Positions 18,203 to 27,334 of a DNA stretch of 64,000 bases are shown one piece after another. Location: NCBI GenBank assembly GCA_037045455.1, contig JBAOIN010000012.1:496001-560000 (forward strand), given 5' to 3'. Source of the DNA: JADKAV01 sp037045455. Its GTDB lineage: Bacteria > Actinomycetota > Actinomycetes > S36-B12 > UBA10799. A model generated the notes under the pieces. The model searched no databases, was not told the DNA's origin, and worked only from the letters and a program-made list of their open reading frames with translations. The translations under genes were made by a program, and so were the position numbers. How positions within the stretch are numbered: position 1 is the first letter of the stretch; every line of letters begins with the position of its first letter.

Positions 18203-19613
18203 TCACCCGCAGTCAGGAACCTCGTTGCGCACCGTGCAAGTGGCCAGGGTCGACCCATCGGGCTTGATGTACTCGACATCCCACGCGCCCTGGGCCGGAT
18301 TCGGCCGGGCCAGGCCGAACGCGTGCTGTACCTCGATCCAGCGGTACTCGTCCTTCGGGTAGGGCTTGAAGCCCGGCACCATCGGCTCGCCCTTCGAGTT
18401 GGCCAGCGGCCCGTACTTGGGCGTCGTGTAGCCGTCCGGCGGGTCGAGGAACGTGCCGCCGCCCCCGAAGACGAACTGCGGGGGCAGCCCGGGGATCTTC
18501 ACGACCTGGCTCAAGTGCAGGTGCCCGGAGACGATCGCGGCGTACCGCTTCAACAATCCGCGGGAGCCTACGGTCTGGTCCACGGCGACCCAGTTCGTCC
18601 AGTTCGGGACGTTGCCCGGGTTGTACTTGGTGGTGGTGATGGCCAGCGGGGGCTGGTGGGTCACCAGCCAGCTCAGCCCGCCCGGGTTCTTGGCCATCGT
18701 CGCCGCCCGCTGGTAGAGCCCGCGTTGCCGGCCGGCCCACGGCGAGATGCCGTAGTCCCACCCGTGCGCGGAATCCACGACCACCAGCCGCAGGTCCTTG
18801 CCTGTGATCAGCGGAACGTCCACCTTCCACGGCTTGGTCTGCACCACGGGTGCCCTGCCATCGGCACGCGGAGCGCAGACGTCCTCGGAGCCATCGCGGT
18901 AGTCGAGGAAGAGGAAGTAACCGTTGCCGGCTTCGCTGCAAAGCTCGTGGTTGCCGCGGACGGCCAGCAGTGGCGCAGCGCTGAACATTGGGGACACCGG
19001 GTCGAAGTAGTCCGCGATCCAGCCGGCCGCGGAGTCGATGAACGGCACGCCCCTGGCCGGCGCCGGGCTGCCGCCGCACTTGTCCTGCGCGTCCGAGGGG
19101 CAGGCCCGCTCCCGGTAGTAGTAGTCGCCGACGTCGATGATGAGGTCCGGTTGCGCGCGCGCCACCTGCTCGGCCAGCGGACGCAATGGCCAGTCCTCAC
19201 GGCAGTTCTGCACCACCTTCTTGATCAGGCAGCCGGAGTCTCCGAATGCCGCGACCGTCTGGAGATCGGTGGGCATGGCCGCGGGGATGTCCTGGCCGGC
19301 AACGCTGGCGGCGGTGGCGCCGGTCGGGATCGGCGCCGAGCACACGACCACGTCGTCGAAGTAGCCCTTCGTCGTGGCCCCGGGCGTCCGGCGGTCCATC
19401 TGCACCGGGTCGGCGCCGGTCACCTCCAGCTGCGGGCAGGAGCCGCCGGCGGGCAGCACGGCCCGCGCGACCAGCCCCGAAGGCGATGCCTGCAGCGGTG
19501 CCACAAGTGAATAGGCGTACACCTTGGGTGCCGCGGAGTGCTGTTCGGGTGCCGGGTTGGTGCCGCTGGAACATGCAGCCAGCAGCAGGACGAAGGGCGG
19601 CGAGGCGGCGCAT
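18203..19613 (-). CDS. Secreted lipoprotein metallophosphoesterase
   Basis: About 470 residues after one N-terminal frame change (near 19595). The calcineurin-like two-metal site is complete: AAFGDSG, IIDVGDYYY, AVRGNHELC, WLVTHQPPLA and VSGHLHLS. The N-terminus reads as a lipoprotein signal once the shift is bridged (LLLAACSSG lipobox), so the protein is probably anchored outside the membrane. Substrate unknown; purple-acid-phosphatase-like enzymes and nucleotidases share this site. ATG 19613 is preceded by TAGCCT seven bases upstream. It is divergent from the GAF regulator, with 76 bp between starts. Confidence 0.8.
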
Positions 19614-19620
19614 GCGCGTC

Positions 19621-19626
19621 AGGCTA
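19621..19626 (-). promoter_or_regulatory. -10 box TAGCCT of the metallophosphoesterase gene
   Basis: The minus-strand hexamer lies seven bases before the ATG at 19613. Confidence 0.4.
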
Positions 19627-19677
19627 GCGGTGAGCGGACGTCGAAGGATTCCCACGGCACGGCGCTCGGATCGGTCG

Positions 19678-19683
19678 TACCCT
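19678..19683 (+). promoter_or_regulatory. -10 box TACCCT of the GAF regulator gene
   Basis: TACCCT ends six bases before the ATG at 19690, within the 76-bp divergent interval shared with the metallophosphoesterase. Confidence 0.4.
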
Positions 19684-19689
19684 CGGTGC

Positions 19690-20973
19690 ATGCCACGCGG
19701 CCGGCCGCCCTCGCACTGGGCGGCCCCGGACCTGGGCTCGCTCGCATGGGCGGTCCGCATCGCCCAGGAGAGATTCCTGACCGGTGACACCTCCGCGGTG
19801 TCCTCGGTCCGGTCACTGGTGCTCGATTCCTGGCAACCGCAGCGTGCGGGACGGGGTGGACCCGGGTGCGGAGGCCCCGCCGCTGATCTGGGATGAGGGC
19901 ACGCTGGCAGCCGCGCGCGATGCCACGCCGTTGCGCGGTGCACTACCGATGATCCGTTCGCTGCTGACCGATCCCGTTGCCGGCAGCGGCCACGTCGTAG
20001 CGGTGGGCGACGATCGGGGCCGGCTCTTGTGGGTGGAAGGGGACGCCGGATTGCGCTCCCGGGCCGAGGGCATCGGCTTCTTACCCGGCGCGAGCTGGTC
20101 GGAATCCGACGCGGGCACGAACGCCCCGGGTACCGCCCTCACTCTCGACGCGCCCAGTGCAGATCTTCGCCTCGGAGCACTTTCGGGGCCCGGTGCAACC
20201 GTGGAGTTGCACCGCGGTCCCGATCCACGATCCGCACTCTGGGCCGGGTACTCGGAGTCTTGGATGTGACCGGCCGCGATCACGTTGCAAGCCCACAGGC
20301 CCTTGCGATGGTCCGGGCCACGGCGATGGCGGTCGAGCAGTGGCTGGCCGCGCAACAACCCGCGTCGGCACAGGTGCAACTGCTCGTTCTCGGCCGGGAT
20401 CGGGCGGAACTGCGCCGAGCCGGCGAGACGGTCAAGCTGTCAGCCCGGCACTCCGAGATGTTGTACCTGCTGAGTGCGCACCCGCAAGGCCTGACCGGCG
20501 AGCGGCTCGCGGTCATGCTGCACGAGCATGATGTGCCGCTGGTGACGGTGCGCGCCGAGATGGCCCGGCTGCGCAAGATCCTCGGTGAGCAGGCGTTGCA
20601 GAGCCGGCCCTATCGCCTCACCGAAGATGTCCTGACCGACGCGGATGAGGTGCTGGAAGCGCTGGACCGCGGGGATCCGCGCGCGGCGACCAGGTTGTAC
20701 GCCGGACCGTTGCTGCCGAACTCGCAGTCCCCCGAGATCAGCGAGGCGCGCTCGGACCTGCGGGCGCGGGTGCGGCGGGCCGCGCTGGCCTCGCGCGATC
20801 CGGAGGCCCTGCTGATTTTCGCCCGGGGCGAGGACGGCCGCGACGACATCGAGGTCATTGAGGCGGCGCTGGCCACCCTGCCCGCTCAATCACCCAAGCG
20901 GATCGGGCTGATGGCGCGGCTCGATGGCTTGCACAAGATGCTGTCGCTGCCGTTGCCGCGGTTGCCGAGCTGA
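19690..20973 (+). CDS. GAF-domain transcriptional regulator next to aldehyde dehydrogenase
   Basis: About 427 residues across three frame changes (near 19830, 20165 and 20240). The N-terminal half resembles the GAF-type sensor of acetoin/aldehyde regulators (SLAWAVRIAQERFLTGDTSA, PLIWDEGTLAAARDATPLRG, and GRVLGVLDVTGRDHVASPQA). The C-terminal half (AGETVKLSARHSEMLYLLSA, LVTVRAEMARLRKILGEQAL) looks like a winged-helix DNA-binding region. Actinobacterial genes of this type are commonly found beside an aldehyde dehydrogenase-DUF779 pair, as here, so it likely controls that operon in response to an aldehyde, ketone or alcohol. The ligand is not deducible. Confidence 0.7.
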
Positions 20974-20999
20974 GGAAACGGTGTTCCGCAGCACGGCCG

Positions 21000-21086
21000 A
21001 TCAGTGAGCATTCCGGGTATCCGTTAGCGCGGTGGGCAGGGTTTGGGCGTCCGGCGTGCTCACCGATGCCCGGGATGCTCACGGAT
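21000..21086. repeat. Palindromic element family 1, copy B (87 nt)
   Basis: Arms 21000-21028 and 21058-21086, loop 29 nt, the same geometry as copies A and C. It fills the gap between convergent genes (GAF regulator and VOC protein), ending 7 bp from the VOC stop codon. Loop word GGTTTGGGCGTCCGGCGT matches copy C closely. Confidence 0.85.
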
Positions 21087-21093
21087 TGCGGCA

Positions 21094-21441
21094 TCACGGC
21101 CGGGCGTGATGAGGCTGGTAGATCGCGAGCTCACTGCCACCCGGTAGCCGGAATGCCGTGAGCAAACCCCACGGCTGCTCGGTGACCGGCTGCGTGAACT
21201 CGACGCCGCGAGCGGTGAGCGTCTGCATCGTGGCAGAGAGGTCGTCACACATGAGAAACAGTTCGTGGCGCGAAGGGCCATCGTCGGGGTGCACGGCCAC
21301 CTCCGAAGGCGGCAACGCGAAGATCAGCCACCCACCGCCGACGTCGACGTGATCGAGTTCCAGCACCTCGGCCAAGAAGGCGCGATCCGCCTGCGCGTCG
21401 CGGGAGTAAAGGATCACGTGGGCGCCACTGAAGATCGTCAT
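21094..21441 (-). CDS. VOC (glyoxalase/bleomycin resistance) family protein
   Basis: 115 residues, one vicinal-oxygen-chelate domain with the two beta-alpha-beta-beta-beta units: HVILYSRDAQADRAFLAEVL with GGGWLIFALP, and LFLMCDDLSATMQTL with FRLPGGSELAIYQP. Metal positions include His at the N-terminus and a Glu near the end. The reaction is unknown; members include dioxygenases, isomerases and binding proteins. The gene is divergent from the aldehyde dehydrogenase, and the palindrome at 21473-21507 lies between them. Confidence 0.75.
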   Translation of the reverse strand: MTIFSGAHVILYSRDAQADRAFLAEVLELDHVDVGGGWLIFALPPSEVAVHPDDGPSRHELFLMCDDLSATMQTLTARGVEFTQPVTEQPWGLLTAFRLPGGSELAIYQPHHARP

Positions 21442-21472
21442 GAGGGCAGCATGTGACCCGGGTCTCAGTTCT

Positions 21473-21507
21473 GCAACCTAGTTGCAACCTTGGCCGACCT
21501 AGGTTGC
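21473..21507. promoter_or_regulatory. Palindromic operator candidate upstream of aldehyde dehydrogenase
   Basis: GCAACCTAG (21473-21481) and CTAGGTTGC (21499-21507) are perfect inverted repeats, and a central GTTGCAAC (21481-21488) adds another copy of the GCAAC half-site. The cluster lies between divergent VOC and aldehyde dehydrogenase genes. It is a plausible site for the nearby GAF regulator or another repressor. Confidence 0.5.
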
Positions 21508-21553
21508 TCGCATGTCCCCGGACAGGCCGGGACACCAACGGAAGGCATCACGT

Positions 21554-23077
21554 ATGACCGTTTACGCACCGCCCGGCACCGAAGGCAGTGTCGTCAGCTA
21601 CGAGTCCCGCTACGACAACTGGATCGGCGGCAAGCGCCTCGCCCCGGTCAAGGGTCAGTACTTCGAGAACGTGTCGCCGGTGACCGGCAAGGCGTTCTGC
21701 GAGGTGGCCCGGTCCACCGCGGAGGACATCGAGCTCGCGCTGGACGCCGCTCACGCTGCCGCCCCCGCCTGGGGCAAGACCGCCGTAGCCGAGCGCGCCG
21801 ACGTCCTGCTGAAGATCGCCACCCGCATGGAGGAAAACCTCGAGGCTCTGGCCGTTGCCGAGTCCTGGGAGAACGGCAAGCCCGTGCGCGAGACGCTGGC
21901 CGCGGACATCCCGTTGGCGATCGACCACTTCAAGTACTTCGCCGGCATCCTGCGCGCGCAGGAGGGCACCATCGGTGAACTCGACGACGACACCGTGGCC
22001 TACCACTTCCACGAGCCGCTGGGCGTGGTCGGGCAGATCATCCCGTGGAACTTCCCGCTGCTGATGGCGACCTGGAAGCTGGCCCCCGCGCTGGCTGCCG
22101 GCAACGCAGTAGTGCTCAAGCCGGCCGAGCAGACTCCCGCTTCGATCATGTGGTGGATCGATCTGGTCGGAGACCTACTGCCTGATGGTGTGCTCAACAT
22201 CGTCAACGGCTTCGGCATCGAGGCCGGCAAGCCGCTGGCCTCCAGCAACCGCATCCGCAAGATCGCGTTCACCGGTGAGACCACGACCGGCCGCCTGATC
22301 ATGCAATACGCGAGCGCCAACATCATCCCGGTGACGCTGGAACTCGGCGGCAAGAGCCCGAATATCTTCTTCGAGGACATCGCCGCGGCCGACGACGACT
22401 TCTACGACAAGTCGCTCGAAGGTTTCACCATGTTTGCGCTGAACCAGGGCGAGGTCTGCACCTGCCCGAGCCGGGCTCTGATCCAGGGCTCGATCTACGA
22501 CAAGTTCCTTTCGGACGCGACCGAGCGGACGAAGCAAGTCATCCAGGGCAACCCGCTGGACACCGAGACCATGATCGGCGCGCAGGCCAGCAACGACCAG
22601 CTCGAGAAGATCCTCTCCTACATCGACATCGGCAAGCAGGAAGGTGCCCGGCTGGTCTGCGGCGGTGAGCGGGCCGACCTCGGTGGGGACCTGTCCGAGG
22701 GCTATTACGTCACGCCGACCATCTTCGAGGGCAAGAACTCGATGCGGATCTTCCAGGAGGAGATCTTCGGGCCGGTCGTGTCGGTGACCTCGTTCACCGA
22801 TTTCGAGGACGCGATGGACATCGCCAACGACACGCTGTACGGCCTCGGCGCCGGTGTGTGGAGCCGCGACATCAACACCGCCTACCGCGCGGGTCGCACG
22901 ATCCAGGCCGGCCGGGTGTGGACGAACTGCTACCACGCCTACCCGGCCCACGCGGCCTTCGGCGGGTACAAGGGTTCGGGCATCGGGCGAGAGACCCACG
23001 CCCGGATGCTGGACCACTACCAGCAGACCAAGAACCTGCTGGTCAGCTACGCACCCACCAAGCTCGGCTTCTTCTAA
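21554..23077 (+). CDS. NAD(P)-dependent aldehyde dehydrogenase
   Basis: 507 residues, intact, class 3/ExaC-like aldehyde dehydrogenase that oxidises short-chain aldehydes to acids in the cytosol. Motifs: PWNFPLLMATWKLAPALAAG (cofactor loop), FTGETTTGRLI, the catalytic glutamate LELGGKSPN, and the catalytic cysteine in NQGEVCTCPSRAL. ATG 21554 is chosen because GAAGG lies about nine bases upstream; an in-frame ATG at 21512 would add 14 residues. The following DUF779 gene starts immediately after its TAA, as in the Rv0458-Rv0459 pair of Mycobacterium tuberculosis. Confidence 0.9.
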   Translation: MTVYAPPGTEGSVVSYESRYDNWIGGKRLAPVKGQYFENVSPVTGKAFCEVARSTAEDIELALDAAHAAAPAWGKTAVAERADVLLKIATRMEENLEALAVAESWENGKPVRETLAADIPLAIDHFKYFAGILRAQEGTIGELDDDTVAYHFHEPLGVVGQIIPWNFPLLMATWKLAPALAAGNAVVLKPAEQTPASIMWWIDLVGDLLPDGVLNIVNGFGIEAGKPLASSNRIRKIAFTGETTTGRLIMQYASANIIPVTLELGGKSPNIFFEDIAAADDDFYDKSLEGFTMFALNQGEVCTCPSRALIQGSIYDKFLSDATERTKQVIQGNPLDTETMIGAQASNDQLEKILSYIDIGKQEGARLVCGGERADLGGDLSEGYYVTPTIFEGKNSMRIFQEEIFGPVVSVTSFTDFEDAMDIANDTLYGLGAGVWSRDINTAYRAGRTIQAGRVWTNCYHAYPAHAAFGGYKGSGIGRETHARMLDHYQQTKNLLVSYAPTKLGFF

Positions 23078-23446
23078 ATGTCCCGAGTGGATGTCACGGA
23101 GGAGGCGGCGGACATGCTCCGTCGCCTCTTCCGCGACCACGGGCCGCTGATGTTCCACCAGTCGGGAGGGTGTTGCGATGGCAGCGCGCCGATGTGTTAC
23201 CCGGCAGACGAATTCCTGATTTCGGAGGTCTCAGACGTCCTATGGGGGGTACTGCAGGTCCACGATGTGGGAGAGATCCCGGTCTACATGTCCGCGCCGC
23301 AGTTCGAGTACTGGAAACACACGCACCTGACGATCGACCTCGTGGTCGGTCGCGGGGCCGGCTTCTCGCTCGAGGCGCCGACCGGGCATCGCTTCCTCAT
23401 CCGCTCGCGGCTTCTGACCGACGAGGAGTACGCGGCTGTGCAGTGA
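23078..23446 (+). CDS. DUF779 protein
   Basis: 122 residues. The family hallmark is a Cys cluster, SGGCCDGSAPMCYP (residues 28-41), followed by FEYWKHTHLTIDLVVGRGAG. The ATG directly follows the TAA of the aldehyde dehydrogenase, so the two are co-expressed. Function is not established; the Cys cluster suggests metal or redox chemistry supporting the dehydrogenase, which is inference. Confidence 0.85.
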   Translation: MSRVDVTEEAADMLRRLFRDHGPLMFHQSGGCCDGSAPMCYPADEFLISEVSDVLWGVLQVHDVGEIPVYMSAPQFEYWKHTHLTIDLVVGRGAGFSLEAPTGHRFLIRSRLLTDEEYAAVQ

Positions 23447-23506
23447 CTTTGGGACGAAACGGGTGTCAGCGCCTTAGCGAAACGGATCCCCCCGGCCAGT
23501 CCTGTG

Positions 23507-23540
23507 TGTGACCCGAACTCGGGCGTGGGTTCGGGTCACA
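23507..23540 (+). terminator. Strong hairpin terminator after the aldehyde dehydrogenase operon
   Basis: TGTGACCCGAAC (23507-23518) and GTTCGGGTCACA (23529-23540) form a perfect 12-bp stem with a 10-nt loop, 60 bp after the DUF779 stop; only a short TTT follows. Confidence 0.65.
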
Positions 23541-23626
23541 TTTGTGCTATCAGTGCCGACGGTTTGGGTGGTCCATTTGGGCCCTGCGCCCTTACCATCC
23601 GGCGAATCCCGCGCGGACTGTCGTAT

Positions 23627-23658
23627 CACGTACGTATTCGCCGTAGAATGCGTACGTG
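23627..23658 (+). promoter_or_regulatory. Promoter and operator of the toxin-antitoxin pair
   Basis: CACGTACG (23627-23634) and CGTACGTG (23651-23658) are perfect inverted repeats that bracket a -10 box TAGAAT (23644-23649). The box ends six bases before the GTG start at 23656, so the mRNA would be leaderless. A palindrome over promoter and start codon fits antitoxin autorepression. Confidence 0.6.
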
Positions 23659-23881
23659 AGCATCACCGTCACTGAATTGCGTGCCAACCTGTACCGGCTG
23701 ATCGACCAGGTCATCGAGACCGGCATCCCGCTGGAGATCGAACGTAACGGGCACAAGGTCCTCATCGAGCGTTCTCCGGTGGAGTCGAAGCTGGCGAACC
23801 TTGTGCGCCGTGATGACGTCATCAAGGGCGACCCCGAGGATCTGGTGCACCTGGACTGGAGTGGCGAGTGGCGCCCCGTGA
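23656..23881 (+). CDS. Phd/YefM-type antitoxin
   Basis: About 74 residues. The N-terminus MSITVTELRANLYRLIDQV followed by IPLEIERNGHKVLIE is the DNA-binding part of Phd/YefM-like antitoxins; the tail (HLDWSGEWRP) would wrap the toxin. As sequenced, the frame runs on into the PIN toxin with no stop. Removing one C from the CCCC run at 23874-23877 gives a TGA at 23879-23881 in a GTGA overlap with the toxin GTG, the usual layout, so I end it there. Confidence 0.65.
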
Positions 23882-24263
23882 TCCTGCTGGACACGCATGT
23901 CGTGCTGTGGGTGTACACCGGCAAGGTCGAGCGCCTGAGTCCGCGGGCCGTCGCAAGTGATCGATGCGTCGGACGCTGGCGACGTCGCCGATCGTCGAAC
24001 TCGAACTGGCCTACCTGAACGAGGTCGGCAGAGTGACCGACTCTGCCCTCGCAGATTCTCGGTGCCCTTGGCCTCAGGCGAGTGGGCCTCGACGGTGGCC
24101 CAGGTCGGGTTCGGGTCCGGTCTGTGCGACGGCCGCCGGGATCACCTGGACCCGCGACCCGTTCGACCGCATGCTGGCGGCGCACTCGTTGACGGCCGGG
24201 CTGCCGCTTGCTGACCACGAACCGGACGTTACCGCGAACCTGGACCTGGCTTTCTGGGACTGA
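23878..24263 (+). CDS. PIN-domain toxin (VapC-like), frameshifted
   Basis: About 128 residues across several frame changes. VILLDTHVVLWVYTGK carries the first PIN aspartate; SPIVELELAYLNEVGRV and ITWTRDPFDRMLAAHSL (with the DPFDRML block holding a catalytic Asp) follow, and the end AGLPLADHEPDVTANLDLA is typical. PIN toxins are Mg-dependent RNases that cleave tRNA or rRNA. Because the frame breaks three times, the toxin may be inactive in this strain if the breaks are real. A short hairpin (24262-24282) follows the stop. Confidence 0.6.
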
Positions 24264-24282
24264 ACGCTCGAACCGGGCGTTC
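24262..24282 (+). terminator. Small hairpin after the toxin gene
   Basis: GAACGC (24262-24267) pairs with GCGTTC (24277-24282) around a 9-nt loop, overlapping the stop codon; short and without a T-run. Confidence 0.3.
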
Positions 24283-24363
24283 TCGGCCCCCAGACGGCTG
24301 AGCCCGTTACACACCGCCGGACTCGAGTGGACGTGGCGGTGATCGGCAGGCTGACGGCGTGCG

Positions 24364-24369
24364 GATAAT
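24364..24369 (+). promoter_or_regulatory. -10 box GATAAT, leaderless start of the MeaA-type mutase
   Basis: GATAAT ends five bases before the ATG at 24375; there is no room for a ribosome site in a transcript starting at the expected point. Confidence 0.4.
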
Positions 24370-24374
24370 GAATC

Positions 24375-26378
24375 ATGAGCACGCCTGTCCATGAACTGCC
24401 CGAGCGGGATCGCCCCTGGATCATCCGCACCTACGCCGGACATTCCAGCGCCAAGGCCTCCAACGAGCTGTACCGCAGCAACCTCGAGAAGGGCCAGACC
24501 GGCCTGAGCATCGCGTTCGACCTGCCGACCCAGTGCGGGTACGACTCCGACGACCCGATCGCGCGCCCGGAAGTCGGCAAGGTGGGCGTGCCGATCAACT
24601 CCCTGGACGACTTCCACGTGCTCTTCGACGGCATCCCGCTGGAGAAGATGAACACGTCGATGACCATCAACGGCACGGCGATGTGGCTGCTGGCGCTGTA
24701 CGTGGCGCTGGCGCGCGAGCGCGGCGAGGACGAGTCGAAGCTGCAGGGCACCACGCAGAACGACCTCATCAAGGAGTACCTCGCGCGCGGCACCTACATC
24801 TTCCCGCCCGAGGCGTCGATGCGGCTGATCGCGGAGATGTACGAGTACTGCCTGGAGGCGCATCCCGAAGTGGAACGCCTCCAACATCTGCAGCTACCAC
24901 CTGCAGGAGGCCGGTGCCACGCCGGTGCAGGAGCTGGCGTTCGCGCTGGCCAACGCCATCAGCCTGCTCGACCTGCTCAAGGCAGCGCGGCCACTTCACC
25001 GACGAGCAGTTCGAGCGGGCGGTGGGCCGCATCTCCTTCTTCGTCAACGCCGGCATCCGGTTCATCGAGGAGATGTGCGAAGATGCGCGCGTTCGGCGAG
25101 CTGTGGGACAGCTACACCGCCGAGCGCTTCGGCGTGACGCAGGAGAAGTACCGCCGCTTCCGCTACGGCGTGCAGGTCAACTCGCTGGGCCTGACCGAGG
25201 CACAGCCGGAGAACAACGCGTGGCGGATCATCCTCGAGGCGCTGGGCGTGACGCTGAGCCGCAACGCCCGCTGCCGCGCACTGCAGCTGCCGGCCTGGAA
25301 CGAGGCGATGTCGCTGCCGCGGCCGTGGGACCAGCAGTGGGCGCTGCGCCTGCAGCAGATCCTGGCCTACGAGACCGACCTGCTGGAGTACCCGGACCTG
25401 TTCGACGGCAGCGCCGGTCGTGCAGGCCAAGGTGCAGGCGCTGATGGAGGAGGCGACTGCCGAGATCGAGACGATCCTCGGGCATGGGCGGCGTGATCCC
25501 GGCGATCGAGACCGGCTACATGAAGACCGCGCTGGTGCGTCAGCATGAGCGAGCGGATGAGCCGGATCAACGCCGGCGAGCAGATCGTCGTCGGCCTGAA
25601 CAAGTGGACCGAGGGGCTGCCCTCGCCACTGACCGCCGGCGACGACGGTGGCATCTTCAAGGTGGACGAGCAAGGCGGCGGAGGCGATCATCGCGTCACT
25701 GGAGCGACACCCGCGCGACCCGTGACTCTGCCCGCGCGGACGCGGCGCTGGCGGCGCTCGAAGCAGGCGGCCCGCGACGGCAGCAACCTGATGGAGCCCA
25801 GCATCGAGTGCGCGCTGGCGCGGGTGACCACCGGCGAGTGGGCCGGGGCGCTGCGCGAGGTGTTCGGCGAGTACCGCCCGGCCACCGGCATCGAGGGCCA
25901 GCAGCTCGGTCTGACCGGCGACCGCGTGGAGCTGCTGCGCGCAGCGCGATCGACGCGCTGGCCGACCAAGCATCGGGCCACCGGCCGCGGCATGGTGGTC
26001 GGCAAGCCCGGCCTGGACGGCCACTCCAACGGCGCCGAGGTGATCGCGGTGTCGGCGCGGCACGTGGGCTTCGACGTCATCTACTCCGGCATCCGCCTGA
26101 GCCCCGACGAGATCGTGCAGTCCGCGGTCGAGGAGGGCGCGGACGTGATCGGGGCGTCGGTGCTGTCGGGCTCCCACCTCGACCTGGCCAAGCAGATCCT
26201 GGACGGCCTGCGCGAGCAGGGCGCCGACGAGGACATCGCGGTGGTGTTCGGGGGCATCATCCCGCCGGCGGACGCCCGCGAGCTGGAGTCGATGGGGATC
26301 AAGAAGGTGTTCACGCCGGCGGACTACGAGCTCATGGACGTCATGGAGTCGATCGTCGAGGTGCTCGAGGCCCGATGA
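24375..26378 (+). CDS. meaA: MeaA-type coenzyme B12-dependent acyl-CoA mutase (ethylmalonyl-CoA mutase family)
   Basis: About 668 residues after bridging roughly six 1-base frame changes. The N-terminal barrel starts RPWIIRTYAGHSSAKASNEL and continues GLSIAFDLPTQCGYDSDDP, MNTSMTINGTAMWLLALY, SYHLQEAGATPVQELAFA and RRFRYGVQVNSLGLTEAQPE. The C-terminal B12-binding domain shows the DxHxxG motif in VGKPGLDGHSNGAEVIAV and GASVLSGSHLDLAKQIL, then VVFGGIIPPADAREL. A single chain carrying both domains matches MeaA/ethylmalonyl-CoA mutase, which interconverts ethylmalonyl-CoA and methylsuccinyl-CoA in the ethylmalonyl-CoA pathway; no crotonyl-CoA reductase is in the window to confirm this. The stop overlaps the GTPase ATG by 4 bp. 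Confidence 0.8.
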
Positions 26379-27307
26379 CGGTCGTGGATGCGCGCGCGGG
26401 AGCTGAACAAGCACGCCGTCTCGCAAGTTGGTCGTCCGTCTTCGAGGACACCCGGCCCGCGACGCCGCGGACCGGCGCGCAGCAGGTGCCTGGCGCAGCT
26501 CGGCCCGGCGCAAGGCCACCGTGCATCGGGTATCACCGGGACGCCGGGGGCCGGCAAGTCCAGCCTCGTGGCCCGGATCGGTGCCGGCACTGCTGGCCGA
26601 CTCTGCGCTGTCGGTCGCGGTGCTGGCCGTGGACCCGGCCAGCCACGTCTCGGGTGGGGCGCTGCTGGGGGACCGCACCCGCACGCGCTTCGCCACCGGG
26701 GAGAAGCGCGTCGTTCTTCCGCAGCCAGTCCAACGCCGCCGAGCTGGGCGGGCTGGCGCCCACGCACCTTCCAGGTCACGCCGGCTGCTCAAGCGGCTGT
26801 TCGACGTGCGTCATCGTGGAGACGGTCGGTATCGGGCAGAGCGAGTTGGACATCCGCTACCTGGCCGACCACGTGTACCTGGTGCTGCAGCCGCTGGGCG
26901 GCGACGAGATCCAGTTCCTCAAGGCCGGGATCATCGAGATCCCGGACTCGTTCATCCTCAACAAGTGCGACGACCCGGCGGCCGGGCAGTCGTACTACCA
27001 ATTGCGGTCGTCGCTGTCGCTGGCGCAGGCCCTTCGACGAGGAGCTGCCGCCGATCCACCGGACCTCGGCGCGCACCGGGGAGGGGATCGACGAGTTGGC
27101 GTCGGCCCTCCTCAAGGTCGGCCCGCGGCACTCCGACGACGAGCGGGAGCAGCTACTTCTTCTCCCGCTGGGTCGAGGACGAGTGGGGCAACGACCGGCC
27201 GCCGTTACCTGGCTGCCTCCCCCGACGCACTCAAGGCCGGCTTCGACGCGGCCCAGGGGCAGTTCGAGGCCGGCATCCTGGCCTGGCTCGGAAAGGCTGA
27301 ACGATAA
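26375..27307 (+). CDS. MeaB/ArgK-type GTPase chaperone of the MeaA mutase
   Basis: About 310 residues, several frame changes. P-loop GTGTPGAGKSS region reads ITGTPGAGKSSLVARIG; then VAVLAVDPASHVSGGALLGD, the switch VIVETVGIGQSELDIRYLAD, and ILNKCDDP for guanine binding. MeaB-like G proteins load and protect B12 mutases. Its P-loop and switch differ from the second copy at 48499-49473, and its position in an ATGA overlap behind meaA assigns it to that mutase. The final codons GKAER and stop lie inside the 45-bp repeat shared with 28271-28315. Confidence 0.75.
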   Translation: MTVVDARAGAEQARRLASWSSVFEDTRPATPRTGAQQVPGAARPGARPPCIGYHRDAGGRQVQPRGPDRCRHCWPTLRCRSRCWPWTRPATSRVGRCWGTAPARASPPGRSASFFRSQSNAAELGGLAPTHLPGHAGCSSGCSTCVIVETVGIGQSELDIRYLADHVYLVLQPLGGDEIQFLKAGIIEIPDSFILNKCDDPAAGQSYYQLRSSLSLAQALRRGAAADPPDLGAHRGGDRRVGVGPPQGRPAALRRRAGAATSSPAGSRTSGATTGRRYLAASPDALKAGFDAAQGQFEAGILAWLGKAER

Positions 27308-27334
27308 GGACAAGTCAGTTGTCGTTATCGTTCA
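27290..27334. repeat. 45-bp direct repeat with terminator hairpin, copy 1
   Basis: Identical to 28271-28315 except at one position (T at 27320, C at 28301). It contains a hairpin: GAACGATAAGGACAA, loop GTCAG, then TTGTCGTTATCGTTC, one mismatch in the stem. The left arm encodes the last residues and TAA of the MeaB-like GTPase; the right arm holds the stop of the minus-strand cassette gene, so it works as a shared terminator between convergent genes. Confidence 0.9.

Noticed and set aside
17095..21086. Palindromic elements as a CRISPR array or riboswitch.
   Set aside because: There is no repeat-spacer periodicity, the copies are kilobases apart, and they lie 3' of genes rather than in leaders.
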